From assembly GCF_004118155.1 (NCBI RefSeq), contig NZ_SAIQ01000004.1, positions 279,641 to 343,640 on the forward strand: a stretch of DNA of 64,000 nt, in the 5' to 3' direction. This DNA comes from Edaphocola flava (GTDB lineage: Bacteria; Bacteroidota; Bacteroidia; Chitinophagales; Chitinophagaceae). Position numbers and translations under genes: made by a program. A model generated the notes under the pieces. The model did no database searches. It was given only the letters and a program-made list of their open reading frames with translations, and was not told the origin of the DNA. Shown here piece by piece: positions 55,801-63,904 of the stretch (position 1 is the stretch's first letter; each line of letters starts with the position of its first letter).

Positions 55801-57303
55801 CTGGCACAAGCCGCCGGACAGCTGAGTGGCACTGAAGGAACCATAGCCAGCGACTGGGCCGCACAAATGCTGAACAGTAGCAGCCTGCAGCAGGCCTATA
55901 ATGCGCTACAGGCTTCAGCGACGGACCCTAACAAACCCAAAGCCTATCTGAGTTACCTCTTCTTCGATGAGCAGATGCAATTGGTACCGGAGTACAGCCG
56001 TATCTGGCAGGCCGATGGGGCAGGCAACTGGAGCCGCATCGGTACAGATGCTACAGAAACGATGGATGCACCGCAGAATGGTTACGTAGCCACTTATATC
56101 AGCACCCAAAGCGCCGAGCCTACTTATTTTGACAATCTTGCTTTAACTTTGCAGCCAGGTATATTGCTGGAGGAAAAGCACTATTACCCTTATGGTTTAC
56201 CGATTGTTGGTATGGGTAGTACTTCTTCCGGAATGTTACCTAACAAAAACCGTTACCAGGGCAATGAATACCGCGAAGATATAGGCCTGAACTGGATGGA
56301 CTTCCATAACCGTCAGTACGATCCGCAACTGGGTCGTTTTATGGGTATAGATCCTATGGCAGATGCTGCTGGACAACAAGCCTTAAGTCCTTATCATGCG
56401 ATGGCTTGTAATCCATCTACCTTAACCGATCCGCTGGGATTATATGTAAAGGGTGAAGCTCATAATGGTGGTACTCCTCCAGATTATGCAATGGAAATGC
56501 TAATGAGGTTCCCAACGATGCCGAATTTCATGGCGCGTTATTTGGATTTTGGAGAAAGAACAGCTCAAAAAGATATGGCTGAGAGAGAGGCATGGTTAGA
56601 AAATGCAAGGAAAAGAATGGCTCTTAAGAACACTACTAGTGAGGGTGTTGCATTCTATGGTACAGATGCCCAAATGGTATTTTCGTTATTTATTCAAGCA
56701 GAGAAAAATAATGCGAATAATTCAACAACAAATCCTCTATTAAATACATCTACACTCCTAAGTGCTTTGTTAAGCGCCTCTGTGAACAATAACTCAAATT
56801 ATGAGAATATACAACTAATGATCTGGGAAGTTGAAAGTGAAGACACCAAAGCGGATTTAGGCCATACAGCATTACAAATTAGAGGAATTGTCTATGGATT
56901 TTATCCAACCACAAATATTTATAACTCTAAAGGTCAGTTAAAGATACATAAAACACGAAAAGAATTTATTAGTGAATATCATGATGACTTTATAACTGTA
57001 TACGACGTTAAAATTCATAAAGCAATGGTATCTGTTTTGTTGCAAATAATGAAACAAACTGTAGAAAATCCACCAAACTATTCTGTTGTAGGAATTAATT
57101 GCACTAGTTTTGCAGTACAATCTTTATTAAAAGTTGGAATTCCAATACTTCCGTCAAATCCCAGTTGTACTAGTGAAGGATATTATTCTGGGTTAAGGAT
57201 GGAGCCCCAGCAATTAAATACAATACTTCAACAAAGACAAAATCAAAACACCTTTCAAAATGTGAGGTGTATTCAAGTCCCTAATTATTATGTTGAACCT
57301 TAA
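52804..57303 (+). CDS. Rhs protein (DUF6443 type) with permuted papain-like toxin tip
   Basis: This 1499-residue protein has a signal peptide (LAYGQ). The DUF6443-type region is recognisable at YYVYDEMGRLRYVLPPKAVE, many YD repeats follow, and the RHS-associated core spans about residues 1150-1214 (NRYQGNEYREDIGLNWMDFH, DPQLGRFMGIDPMADAAG, DPLG). The last 285 residues are the variable tip. It has LGHTALQIRGIVYGFYP (His1354) and later YSVVGINCTSFAVQSL (Cys1433). This His-before-Cys order and spacing fit permuted papain-fold enzymes (PPPDE, LRAT, YiiX-like). The tip is AT-rich while the body is about half GC, a sign of exchange. The lipoprotein 15 bp downstream is its likely immunity partner. 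Confidence 0.85.
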   Translation: MSNRLSYIYRSIIPVLALLCGGLAYGQTNTPNTTQQTVAGSVTQTVPIPASTTPWGIQTLTVLVPKYRDTTSAQFTYSTTADKAAMTATALSGQGNPVQVGVRRGNNSFIIQPSDIRNLPDGYSFQPYPSSAGYDINPIYRSTQYHNGTLYPSEGGTEVSTAGLSASMVRNTSSSTEHSSTTYAPGRSRIGQGRGTKTTLVFNDANTGSGLPQAGIRIWDIGSGVPQANGYYAANALKGSLITTAQGGEKLVLEDREGKPVYEASLISNSPKTYARTYYVYDEMGRLRYVLPPKAVEALEAASGVVSTAVVNELCFSYFYDAKGRQHSVHKPGENGYTELVYNKEGQVIMRRNPVEKAKTLWEVIFYDRPGRVIATAILTNTESRDSWQTAANSESNGSTTGTINYYLWGTGRYTYPGTVTGLDIQSLNYYDNYDATHALSPENFSTPIIEPYLSSATNAELFYTGGSTYGLQTYSSIKVIKANASPSVTMLQDWTYSKTFYDKERRPIYTVSQHAKGGKDTAAIQYSYTGQVLVTAHGHQYLNGSGPAFREWYRNTYDAQTGELSLSEHKVNNIAWQVMSSNTYDALGRVASTTYGTNAETQNFSYNIRGELQGINENFALTGSNGGQSITFGEALRYDYGYDSLRYDGLAAGMIWRGSAAGNMGAHSYGYIYDPAGRMLSGAYSRSNAGYVIPTSWSNSSQDYSETVTYDQGGNILSLKRMAVVAANQMVYPTTVDNLTYTYNANSNKLRKVTDAITAIFNRGDFVNNPSYGSGYNYDEGGNIARDSTKGIISSNITYTYFNKPSFITFNPSGRLYYSYDAAGNKLQEYINYNNGPRMNYIGTALYKNDTLQSISTPVGRTDMTKSVPQEQYFVKDHLGNVRSVVADAIGSGGIGNLAAQQQTYNATYETSNLNQEEQTFDQVAVLSEDKPESTSSSDSKAALLTTGNTSTPNVGTTLLLKVMAGDKLSLNADNYYESTETNSSNVSGSSFEQVVNSLAQAAGQLSGTEGTIASDWAAQMLNSSSLQQAYNALQASATDPNKPKAYLSYLFFDEQMQLVPEYSRIWQADGAGNWSRIGTDATETMDAPQNGYVATYISTQSAEPTYFDNLALTLQPGILLEEKHYYPYGLPIVGMGSTSSGMLPNKNRYQGNEYREDIGLNWMDFHNRQYDPQLGRFMGIDPMADAAGQQALSPYHAMACNPSTLTDPLGLYVKGEAHNGGTPPDYAMEMLMRFPTMPNFMARYLDFGERTAQKDMAEREAWLENARKRMALKNTTSEGVAFYGTDAQMVFSLFIQAEKNNANNSTTNPLLNTSTLLSALLSASVNNNSNYENIQLMIWEVESEDTKADLGHTALQIRGIVYGFYPTTNIYNSKGQLKIHKTRKEFISEYHDDFITVYDVKIHKAMVSVLLQIMKQTVENPPNYSVVGINCTSFAVQSLLKVGIPILPSNPSCTSEGYYSGLRMEPQQLNTILQQRQNQNTFQNVRCIQVPNYYVEP

Positions 57304-57318
57304 AAATATTAAACTAAT

Positions 57319-57684
57319 ATGAAACATTATATAACATGGATTATAGTAATAATATTATTTGTATCTTGTCAAGAGCAAAATCCCAAAGAAATTTACAATT
57401 TTCTATCCTCTCGGAACTCTGATAGTGTAATGAGAGGTGTCGCCAAGCTCAATGCAACTGACACATTCGGAGTGCAGTTTGTTCTTAATACAATATATAA
57501 TGACAGAAAAATATCTCATAGGGCGGAATTATATGGGCAGAACGTGTATCAGGTTAAAATGGAGGCGCTGAAGAGAATTTCCAAGTTAGATCCTCCAAAC
57601 CCAATGAACTCAACATTTGATACTCTAAATGTTGAATTTTATAAAAATTGGGCTATTCAATCGGGGTATTTAAAAAATCAATAA
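57319..57684 (+). CDS. Lipoprotein, likely immunity to the expressed Rhs tip
   Basis: This 121-residue protein has the lipobox LFVSC (Cys17) and a helical, charged body with no known family. It follows the Rhs stop by 15 bp and precedes the cassette hairpin, which is the position of an immunity gene. An immunity protein anchored in the periplasm or outer membrane would fit a toxin delivered to that compartment. The role is inferred from position. Confidence 0.65.
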   Translation: MKHYITWIIVIILFVSCQEQNPKEIYNFLSSRNSDSVMRGVAKLNATDTFGVQFVLNTIYNDRKISHRAELYGQNVYQVKMEALKRISKLDPPNPMNSTFDTLNVEFYKNWAIQSGYLKNQ

Positions 57685-57712
57685 CTTTCTTTTAGTATTG
57701 TTTATTCGGCAT

Positions 57713-57734
57713 AAAGCAGGCTTCGGTCTGCTTT
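57713..57734 (+). terminator. UUCG hairpin closing the expressed Rhs unit
   Basis: AAAGCAGGC-TTCG-GTCTGCTTT, followed by T-rich sequence. The TTCG loop gives an extra-stable tetraloop. Homologous hairpins close the orphan cassettes at 59466, 62234 and 63905. Confidence 0.8.
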
Positions 57735-57780
57735 TGTACTTTTAGATTAATAATACCGTGAAGATATAGGCCTGAATTGG

Positions 57781-58788
57781 ATGGACTTCCATAACAGGCA
57801 ATATGATCCGCAACTAGGCAGATTTATGGGTATTGACCCTATGGCAGATGCCGCAGGGCAGCAGGGTTTAAGCCCTTACCATGCTATGGCTTGTAATCCA
57901 TCGACAATGACCGATCCTTTGGGATTATTTGCAACCGGACCAGCTCATGAGGGTATGTATTCAAGAAAACCAGGTTTGGCTGCGGTGCCATTGTATTATG
58001 TTTTATTATGCACACCACTATCAAAGATTCTTGACATGATGTATGGAAGTGTATTCTATTCTGCAGACCAGAAAATGGAAGAGGTATTAGCAGGATTTTA
58101 TAGCGATATGGCTGCTCATGATGCTATGATTGCGAAAAGATATAATGCAATATTAGAAATGGTATGGCAAGATGCTATTGCTGAAACTGCTGGATTAACT
58201 GCAGGTGTAAAATACGATGTTTCTAAAGGAGGGAAGATAAATTATTCACAAGATGGTATGGATCCTGCTGAAAGAGCAGGGAATGAAAATAAGGCCCCAG
58301 AGAAAACAGCGTGGGGTCTGGATAAAGATAATATTTTGGATATTGAGGAATTACGAAACTGGCGACTTAGAGGTAATGGAGCACCCATTGAGATAGATGC
58401 TTCAAAATTGAATATCGGTGAAATTGACTTGTCGAAATATGAAGATGGTAAATCATATTCTTTATTTTTGTTTGGGAATTTTTTCTTTGGAAACGGAGGC
58501 TTTTATGAAGCAAGAATTATCGGGGGTGTAACTGCAACCTATAGAGCTAAGATGGGAGGGTTTGAATTAGAACCAAACTTGCATACATTTAGTAATATAG
58601 GAGTAGAATACGGACACCCATGGAAGGGAACTCAAGTAATAAGGAATTTAAATACTTGGATTGGTGGCCTAATTGATGGTGCTGGCACAGATTTTATGAT
58701 TCATTTTCGAGGAATTGCTAGACCAACAGCACCTAACCTTCCGGAATACTGGGAATATGAAAGATTCAAATCTCCCGGAAACTGGTAG
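57781..58788 (+). CDS. Orphan Rhs-CT cassette 1: core remnant plus new tip
   Basis: Homology to the Rhs core begins at 57752 (TACCGTGAAGATATAGG), but a TAA stands just before it, so the first Met is inside the core (MDFHNRQYDPQLGRFMGIDP). No ribosome-binding site is seen there. After DPLGLFATGPAHEGMY the sequence diverges into a ~275-residue tip of unknown fold. The end GIARPTAPNLPEYWEYERFK is polar and aromatic. It is AT-rich. The cassette is probably silent until recombined onto the upstream Rhs gene. Confidence 0.75.
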   Translation: MDFHNRQYDPQLGRFMGIDPMADAAGQQGLSPYHAMACNPSTMTDPLGLFATGPAHEGMYSRKPGLAAVPLYYVLLCTPLSKILDMMYGSVFYSADQKMEEVLAGFYSDMAAHDAMIAKRYNAILEMVWQDAIAETAGLTAGVKYDVSKGGKINYSQDGMDPAERAGNENKAPEKTAWGLDKDNILDIEELRNWRLRGNGAPIEIDASKLNIGEIDLSKYEDGKSYSLFLFGNFFFGNGGFYEARIIGGVTATYRAKMGGFELEPNLHTFSNIGVEYGHPWKGTQVIRNLNTWIGGLIDGAGTDFMIHFRGIARPTAPNLPEYWEYERFKSPGNW

Positions 58789-58823
58789 TAGTAATTTGAA
58801 ATTATTTATTTCTAAAACTAAAT

Positions 58824-59420
58824 ATGAAGTACATTTTAATTTTTATTTTATTTATTATTTATTCCTGTAATGATCTCAATAATATAGATGTACAAGGCAA
58901 GTATTCTATTGAAGACAATGGACTAGGATCATTTTTAAAGCCATTAAATGCAAAAAACAATAGAGCAACTATATACCCATCAATTACTCAATATCAATAC
59001 GACGGGGATTTTCTAGTTGCCGAGCAGATACCTGGAAACCCACACAATTTAAAAAGTATAATTGGCTTTGATTTGTATAATTATTTTAAAATATATTCTC
59101 AGTACTTAAAGGATAGTAATTATTATCACATGGCAACACAACATAAGAAATCTACTATTACAAAAGACAGTATATTATATAATATTTTTATATCAAAAGG
59201 TGCTAGCCACCAAAATACATCAAAAGATATTAGTATAAGGAATGAAATTGCAGATAGTATTTTAATTAATGATAATTATTATAAGAATATATTCAGTCAT
59301 GATACTAATTATTGGATTATTAAATTTGATAATGACAGCTTAATAGGTCCTTTAACCAAAGAAGAATTAGATATTACATTTAATAGATTAATGATTTCAG
59401 AAAAACTAAGACTGAATTAA
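58824..59420 (+). CDS. DUF3997-like lipoprotein, likely immunity for cassette 1
   Basis: This 198-residue protein has the lipobox IIYSC (Cys15). The body contains ITQYQYDGDFLVAEQIPGNP and later HDTNYWIIKFDNDSLIGPLT-KEEL. That is the order of motifs seen in DUF3997-type lipoproteins, where a 'YDxDFIiAkQ' strand is followed by 'YWIid...v.GPf..eEf'. It follows the cassette 1 tip by 35 bp and ends before the cassette hairpin. Its proposed role is to neutralise that tip in the periplasm or at the membrane. Confidence 0.65.
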   Translation: MKYILIFILFIIYSCNDLNNIDVQGKYSIEDNGLGSFLKPLNAKNNRATIYPSITQYQYDGDFLVAEQIPGNPHNLKSIIGFDLYNYFKIYSQYLKDSNYYHMATQHKKSTITKDSILYNIFISKGASHQNTSKDISIRNEIADSILINDNYYKNIFSHDTNYWIIKFDNDSLIGPLTKEELDITFNRLMISEKLRLN

Positions 59421-59465
59421 GGCAATTAACAAATCATTTATATATACTAAATTAACATTCCCCTA

Positions 59466-59493
59466 CCAAAAGCAGGCTTCGGCTTGCTTTTGG
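59466..59493 (+). terminator. UUCG hairpin closing cassette 1
   Basis: CCAAAAGCAGGC-TTCG-GCTTGCTTTTGG is a 12-bp stem with one G-T pair and a TTCG loop. T-rich sequence follows. Confidence 0.8.
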
Positions 59494-59537
59494 TAATTTT
59501 GAACAATTAGTATCTTGAAGACATAGGCCTGAATTGG

Positions 59538-60515
59538 ATGGACTTTCATAACCGCCAGTATGATCCGCAATTAGGTCGTTTTATGGGTATTGATCCAATG
59601 GCCGATGCTGCTGGGCAGCAGGTATTAAGTCCGTATCATGCTATGGCTTGTAATCCGTCAATCATGATAGATCCGTTAGGGCTGGAACCCAAATATAGTG
59701 GTTATGTAGGAGGCCGTCCTGATGTTAATATGGAAATCTTAATGAGGTACCCAACTATGCCGAATTTCATGAAAGGAATTTATGATTACGGTGAATATTC
59801 GGGCAATAAAATGTTGGAAAATCAGCAGCTTCAGCGATTGATTGAAACTAATATAGATGCATATCTAGCTACTGTTGGTGGTGAAGGCGCAAGATACTAT
59901 GGCGGCCAGGCTCAGGTAATGTTTGCAAGATTTCAGGCGGAACGGAGGCAATCTTATCCTTGCTCAAATACACCATCATCTGGATATCTTCCTGCAGATG
60001 GGACTGCAATGGGAGGAGTAGGTATTGAAATTACGCAGAGTTCTCAAGAATTATCTGAAGTGGCTGTTAAGTTTGATATAAGTTGGGGAGGAGGATTCAC
60101 AAAATACTCTAGCGGTTATTCTGGACAACAATCAAGTGGGGGAGGCGACCCGTCTGGGTGGAGTACCGCAAACACCGTGGTAGGAGCAACAAGTGTAGTA
60201 CCTTCTACCATAGAAATGGGAACGAAAATGATTATACGAAGTGCCACCTATACCGATGACATAGCAAGGGTTGCGAAGATGAGTTCGAGAACAGGAAAGA
60301 TATTAGGTTGGGGAAGCGTTGGTTTAACAGTACTTGATGGTGCAACAAATGGTTGGAAAAATCACCATACAGCAGATGTAATCATAGGTAGTGCTCAAAC
60401 ACTATTGTTGGGGGCAGGTCCCGTCGGTTGGAGTATTGGTTTGGTGTGGCTAACAGCTGATTTAATTACTACCGGAGTAACTGGTAAATCAATAACAGAA
60501 AATCTATTCGATTAA
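59538..60515 (+). CDS. Orphan Rhs-CT cassette 2: core remnant plus hydrophobic tip
   Basis: Core homology begins at 59511 (TATCTTGAAGACATAGG) and runs to DPLG. The linker DVNMEILMRYPTMPNFMKGI follows, and a long shared segment GIYDYGEYSGNKMLENQQLQ that recurs in cassette 3. The unique C-terminal ~130 residues are rich in Gly/Ala/Val with hydrophobic stretches (ADVIIGSAQTLLLGAGPVGW, SIGLVWLTADLITTGV), suggesting a membrane-active tip. The next gene, a multi-helix membrane protein, starts 2 bp later and fits an immunity role. Confidence 0.7.
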   Translation: MDFHNRQYDPQLGRFMGIDPMADAAGQQVLSPYHAMACNPSIMIDPLGLEPKYSGYVGGRPDVNMEILMRYPTMPNFMKGIYDYGEYSGNKMLENQQLQRLIETNIDAYLATVGGEGARYYGGQAQVMFARFQAERRQSYPCSNTPSSGYLPADGTAMGGVGIEITQSSQELSEVAVKFDISWGGGFTKYSSGYSGQQSSGGGDPSGWSTANTVVGATSVVPSTIEMGTKMIIRSATYTDDIARVAKMSSRTGKILGWGSVGLTVLDGATNGWKNHHTADVIIGSAQTLLLGAGPVGWSIGLVWLTADLITTGVTGKSITENLFD

Positions 60516-60517
60516 CT

Positions 60518-60904
60518 ATGTATAACTTTGTTTTTTGGTTTTTTTATAAATTTTATGAATGGAAGGATAAAGATGATTCCACTCTTGTACCAGCAGCACC
60601 AGCTGTAATAGCAGGGCTTATCCATTCATTTTTAATTTATTCAATTTATAGATATGCAACTCATACTAATCCTCTCGAATGGGGTACTGGGTTAAGTTAT
60701 GGACAGAGAAAGTATTTAATGTTCCCATTTGTTATATTGCTGTTTTTTTTAGTTTGGTTTTTTTATTACCGTAAGAAAGCCAATGAAATACTTTCGAAGT
60801 ATGAGGGCAAGAATCCGTTTACGGTAAAGAATATTTTGTTGATAATTTTGATAATGATGGTACCATTGATAATAGCGATACGGCTTACGAATATGTCTTT
60901 GTAA
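60518..60904 (+). CDS. Membrane protein, likely immunity for cassette 2
   Basis: This 128-residue protein has three membrane helices (around APAVIAGLIHSFLIYSIYR, FPFVILLFFLVWFFYY and NILLIILIMMVPLIIAI). It follows the hydrophobic tip by 2 bp. Membrane-embedded immunity proteins are the rule for pore-forming bacteriocin-like toxins such as colicins, so the pair makes sense as pore-former and inhibitor. No family is recognised. Confidence 0.65.
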   Translation: MYNFVFWFFYKFYEWKDKDDSTLVPAAPAVIAGLIHSFLIYSIYRYATHTNPLEWGTGLSYGQRKYLMFPFVILLFFLVWFFYYRKKANEILSKYEGKNPFTVKNILLIILIMMVPLIIAIRLTNMSL

Positions 60905-60905
60905 T

Positions 60906-61724
60906 TTGTTAGGAAAAGCATATTCTGGCGAAACTCCATCAGATGTTAATATGGAAATATTAAGAATGTTCCCGACGATGCCGAATTTCATGAAAGGAAT
61001 TTATGATTACGGTGAATATTCGGGCAATAAAATGTTGGAAAATCAGCAGCTTCAGCGTTTAATTGAAACTAATATAAATGCATATCTAGCTACTGTTGGC
61101 GGTGAAGGCGCAAGATACTATGGCGGCCAGGCTCAGGTAATGTTTGCAAGATTTCAGGCGGAACGGAGGCAATCTTATCCTTGCTCAAATACACCATCAC
61201 CTGGATATCTTCCGGCCTATGCGACTGTAATGGGAGTAGTTGGAACAGAAGTTACGCAGAGTTCGCAAGAATTATCTGAAGTTTCAGTTAAGTCGGATAT
61301 TAGCTGGGGAGAAGAGTTTGCCACAAAAATGGATGATTGGATGAAACCTACTGGTATGCCATTATCTGGTATAGAATACAGCTTAGGTAAAGCGTTAAAA
61401 GCATCTGACGCAAATGATATGATAAAGAGCTTTAATCAAGGTTCTTTATTAAGGAATAATCCATATTTAAAAACTCGTCCTGTAAATGTTCATATTCCAG
61501 GGGGAGTAAGAGTTGAAATTCCGAGAAATGTAATTAAAAACATTGGAACTGGTTTACAAGTTTTTGGAATTGCTTCTGCTGTTGTTGGTGCAGCAAGTGA
61601 TATCAATAAATATAGTAACGGGGAAATTTCAGGTGCACATTTAGCTGTCAATTTAGTTATGAGCGCTGTTGGTTTTATAGGGCCTTGGGGTGCAGTAATA
61701 AGTATTGCCTATTCGTTGACATAA
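60906..61724 (+). CDS. Core-less orphan cassette 3: linker plus hydrophobic tip
   Basis: The sequence enters at the end of the Rhs core (LLGKAYSGETPSDVNMEIL) one base after the stop of the cassette 2 immunity gene. It lacks DFHNRQYDPQLGRF and the rest of the core. About 110 residues of the linker (PTMPNFMKGIYDYGEYSGNK and onwards) are nearly identical to cassette 2. The tip ends IGTGLQVFGIASAVVGAASD ... GFIGPWGAVISIAYSLT, again hydrophobic and Gly-rich. It looks like a second insertion through the linker repeat. Confidence 0.65.
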   Translation: MLGKAYSGETPSDVNMEILRMFPTMPNFMKGIYDYGEYSGNKMLENQQLQRLIETNINAYLATVGGEGARYYGGQAQVMFARFQAERRQSYPCSNTPSPGYLPAYATVMGVVGTEVTQSSQELSEVSVKSDISWGEEFATKMDDWMKPTGMPLSGIEYSLGKALKASDANDMIKSFNQGSLLRNNPYLKTRPVNVHIPGGVRVEIPRNVIKNIGTGLQVFGIASAVVGAASDINKYSNGEISGAHLAVNLVMSAVGFIGPWGAVISIAYSLT

Positions 61725-61764
61725 AATTACATGTGGGGAGAACCTGATAAAAAATAACAGTATT

Positions 61765-62172
61765 ATGATTTTTTACAAACGTTTTTGTTGCACGATATTC
61801 TTCTTTCTGAGAGATGTAGCTCGATCGGACATCCCCAAATTTGCTACATTTATGTTCACTTTATTTTTGTTTACATTACTATTTTATGGTGTTGATAGTA
61901 TTTGTTTTTTGCTTTTTAACACACCATACTACTTTGGCAAATGGGAAATGTATGCAATATTAGGCTTTGTCGGTATAGTGAATTATTTGCTTTCATTTAA
62001 GAATGATAAATTTTTGCATTATCGTAATCAACAATTACATCCATTATTAACAACTATGATTATAGTAATTATATTTGGTGGCAGTCTGGTGTTGATATTA
62101 TATGCTGGTCCAAGGAATCTTCCTATAGCAAATATTTCTCAAGGTAACAAATTGAGAATATTTCAGATTTGA
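61765..62172 (+). CDS. Membrane protein, likely immunity for cassette 3
   Basis: This 135-residue protein has about four hydrophobic segments (FATFMFTLFLFTLLFYGV, MYAILGFVGIVNYLLSF, TTMIIVIIFGGSLVLILYAG). It follows the hydrophobic tip of cassette 3 by 40 bp and precedes a UUCG hairpin. It does not resemble the cassette 2 immunity protein in sequence, only in plan. The role is inferred from position. Confidence 0.6.
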   Translation: MIFYKRFCCTIFFFLRDVARSDIPKFATFMFTLFLFTLLFYGVDSICFLLFNTPYYFGKWEMYAILGFVGIVNYLLSFKNDKFLHYRNQQLHPLLTTMIIVIIFGGSLVLILYAGPRNLPIANISQGNKLRIFQI

Positions 62173-62233
62173 CATTTTTAAATGGCAGCATTTTAATTAA
62201 AATTTCGATTAATTCTCAATCAGCATTTTTTTC

Positions 62234-62263
62234 ACAACAAGCAGGCTTCGGCTTGCTTGTTGT
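62234..62263 (+). terminator. UUCG hairpin closing cassettes 2-3
   Basis: ACAACAAGCAGGC-TTCG-GCTTGCTTGTTGT is a 13-bp stem with one G-T pair and T-rich sequence after it. No such hairpin separates cassettes 2 and 3. Confidence 0.8.
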
Positions 62264-62273
62264 ACTTTTGGAT

Positions 62274-63314
62274 AATGAATACCGTGAAGATGTGGGCTTA
62301 AACTGGATGGACTTCCATAACCGTCAGTACGATCCGCAACTGGGTCGTTTTATGGGCATAGATCCTATGGCAGATGCCGCAGGGTTTAAGCCCTTATCAT
62401 GCTATGGCTTGTAATCCATCTACCTTAACAGATCCGCTGGGATTATATGTAAAGGGTGAAGCTCATAATGGTGGTACTCCTCCGGATTATGCAATGGAAA
62501 TGCTAATGAGGTTTCCTACTATGCCCAATTTCATGGCGCGTTATTTGAACTTTGGTGAGAGAACAGTAATGCAGGACATGGCTGGGCAGCGGATTATGGC
62601 CGAATATCGGATTAAAGATTATTTCCTATAGCAAAGTTTAGGAGTTGCTGTTGAAGGGCTTGTTATAGGGAATTACTCAATTTCTATTTACACGGGCATT
62701 TGTGCTCAAGTGGCCTTTATGGGACTACAAAAAGAAGAGTTTGATTACAATATGAGCCAAACATACAAAGGATTGGCATATATGAATTCTCGAGGAGCTA
62801 AAGCTTGGTACACTGATCCTAGCGAAACAATTAACCTATTCAAATCTAAAAATGATGTTTACAATAGGTACAGCAATAGTATTCCGATTAGAAGTAGGGG
62901 ACAATATCTTTTTTGTAACAGGATGGTAACTTACCAGGATTTGCTCAGGATGGTAGTGGCGAAGGGTTCGAGGATTTTTGTACAGATGATCCAAGAGACG
63001 TAAAGGCCTTTGATTTTTTACTAGCAAGTAAAAACCGTGCTTATAAGAAGGCAATTGAAAAAAACGATCCTTTTATATTGTGTTTGTTAGTATGCCAATC
63101 AGAATTAATGGCTCAAGGATTATCTTTACTTCATAATAATGGAATTTATATGGGTGCCAGAGGATTTGTGATGTATAGAACAGATAATAATGGAAATCCA
63201 TCTATTAATGGAGTCAGTGGTGAGCAATATAGGAATTTGAATGATGGAGTATTAATCCTATATCGTAATGGAAAACAATTAGGGCAAATAAAATTACCAT
63301 GGAATCCTAAATAA
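62274..63314 (+). pseudogene. Decayed orphan Rhs-CT cassette 4
   Basis: The core starts AATGAATACCGTGAAG and is nearly identical to the expressed gene, including the linker LYVKGEAHNGGTPPDYAMEM. At about 62382 eight bases are missing between two GCAGGG words, which shifts the frame after MADAAG. A stop follows at DYFL (62629-62631), and at least one more frame change lies near 62920, where the tip continues in another frame (QDGSGEGFEDFCTDDP ... GKQLGQIKLPWNPK). The tip is therefore broken. Its immunity gene directly downstream is intact. Confidence 0.7.
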
Positions 63315-63320
63315 AAAATT

Positions 63321-63818
63321 ATGAATAAGAAATATTTATTTGGAGTAATTATACTCAATGTTTTCCTTTCTTGCAAGAATAATAATGGCCCCAAAGCTAC
63401 AATTGGATATAGTGACAGCAACTCTGTTTCTTCCGTTGGAGATGGCTCGATCTTTTTCTTTCAAAATTATGCATTAAAAGACTCGTTGGCACAGAGAATT
63501 ATTAACTTTGGTGGTACGATTGCCTATAAGAAACTACATGAAATGTATACAGCTGCCGGTCTACCAAGAGAGTTTTACTACTACTCATTAATGATGGCCG
63601 ATATTTATAATTATAATAGAGCTTGCTTTGATGCATCAGCTGTTATGTACTCTAAGAATAAAAATGGTATTCATGAAAAAATAGCTACTTATTATCTACT
63701 AAAGTCTTACGAAGGTAATTATGAAAGGGCAAAACAGAAGGTTCAATATACATTTGGCAGTAATCCTATACCTTCATCAAAAGAATACTTGAACAACTTA
63801 TCTTTATCTGATCAATAG
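63321..63818 (+). CDS. Lipoprotein, likely immunity left from cassette 4
   Basis: This 165-residue protein has the lipobox VFLSC (Cys18) and a helical body with many Tyr (YYYSLMMADIYNYNRACFDA). It starts 6 bp after the end of the decayed tip and is intact, as expected if immunity is still useful against siblings that carry the working toxin. No family is recognised. It has no visible promoter of its own. Confidence 0.6.
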   Translation: MNKKYLFGVIILNVFLSCKNNNGPKATIGYSDSNSVSSVGDGSIFFFQNYALKDSLAQRIINFGGTIAYKKLHEMYTAAGLPREFYYYSLMMADIYNYNRACFDASAVMYSKNKNGIHEKIATYYLLKSYEGNYERAKQKVQYTFGSNPIPSSKEYLNNLSLSDQ

Positions 63819-63904
63819 TTGATGATAATATTGCTAATTTGATATTTTTAAATTAGTCATCAAATTCAAATACTACATTGATCTTCAATCAATATTCTCA
63901 ATAC

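Noticed and set aside
52804..57303. T6SS-type Rhs effector
   Set aside because: The protein has a Sec signal peptide and no PAAR domain, and no VgrG or T6SS gene is in the window.
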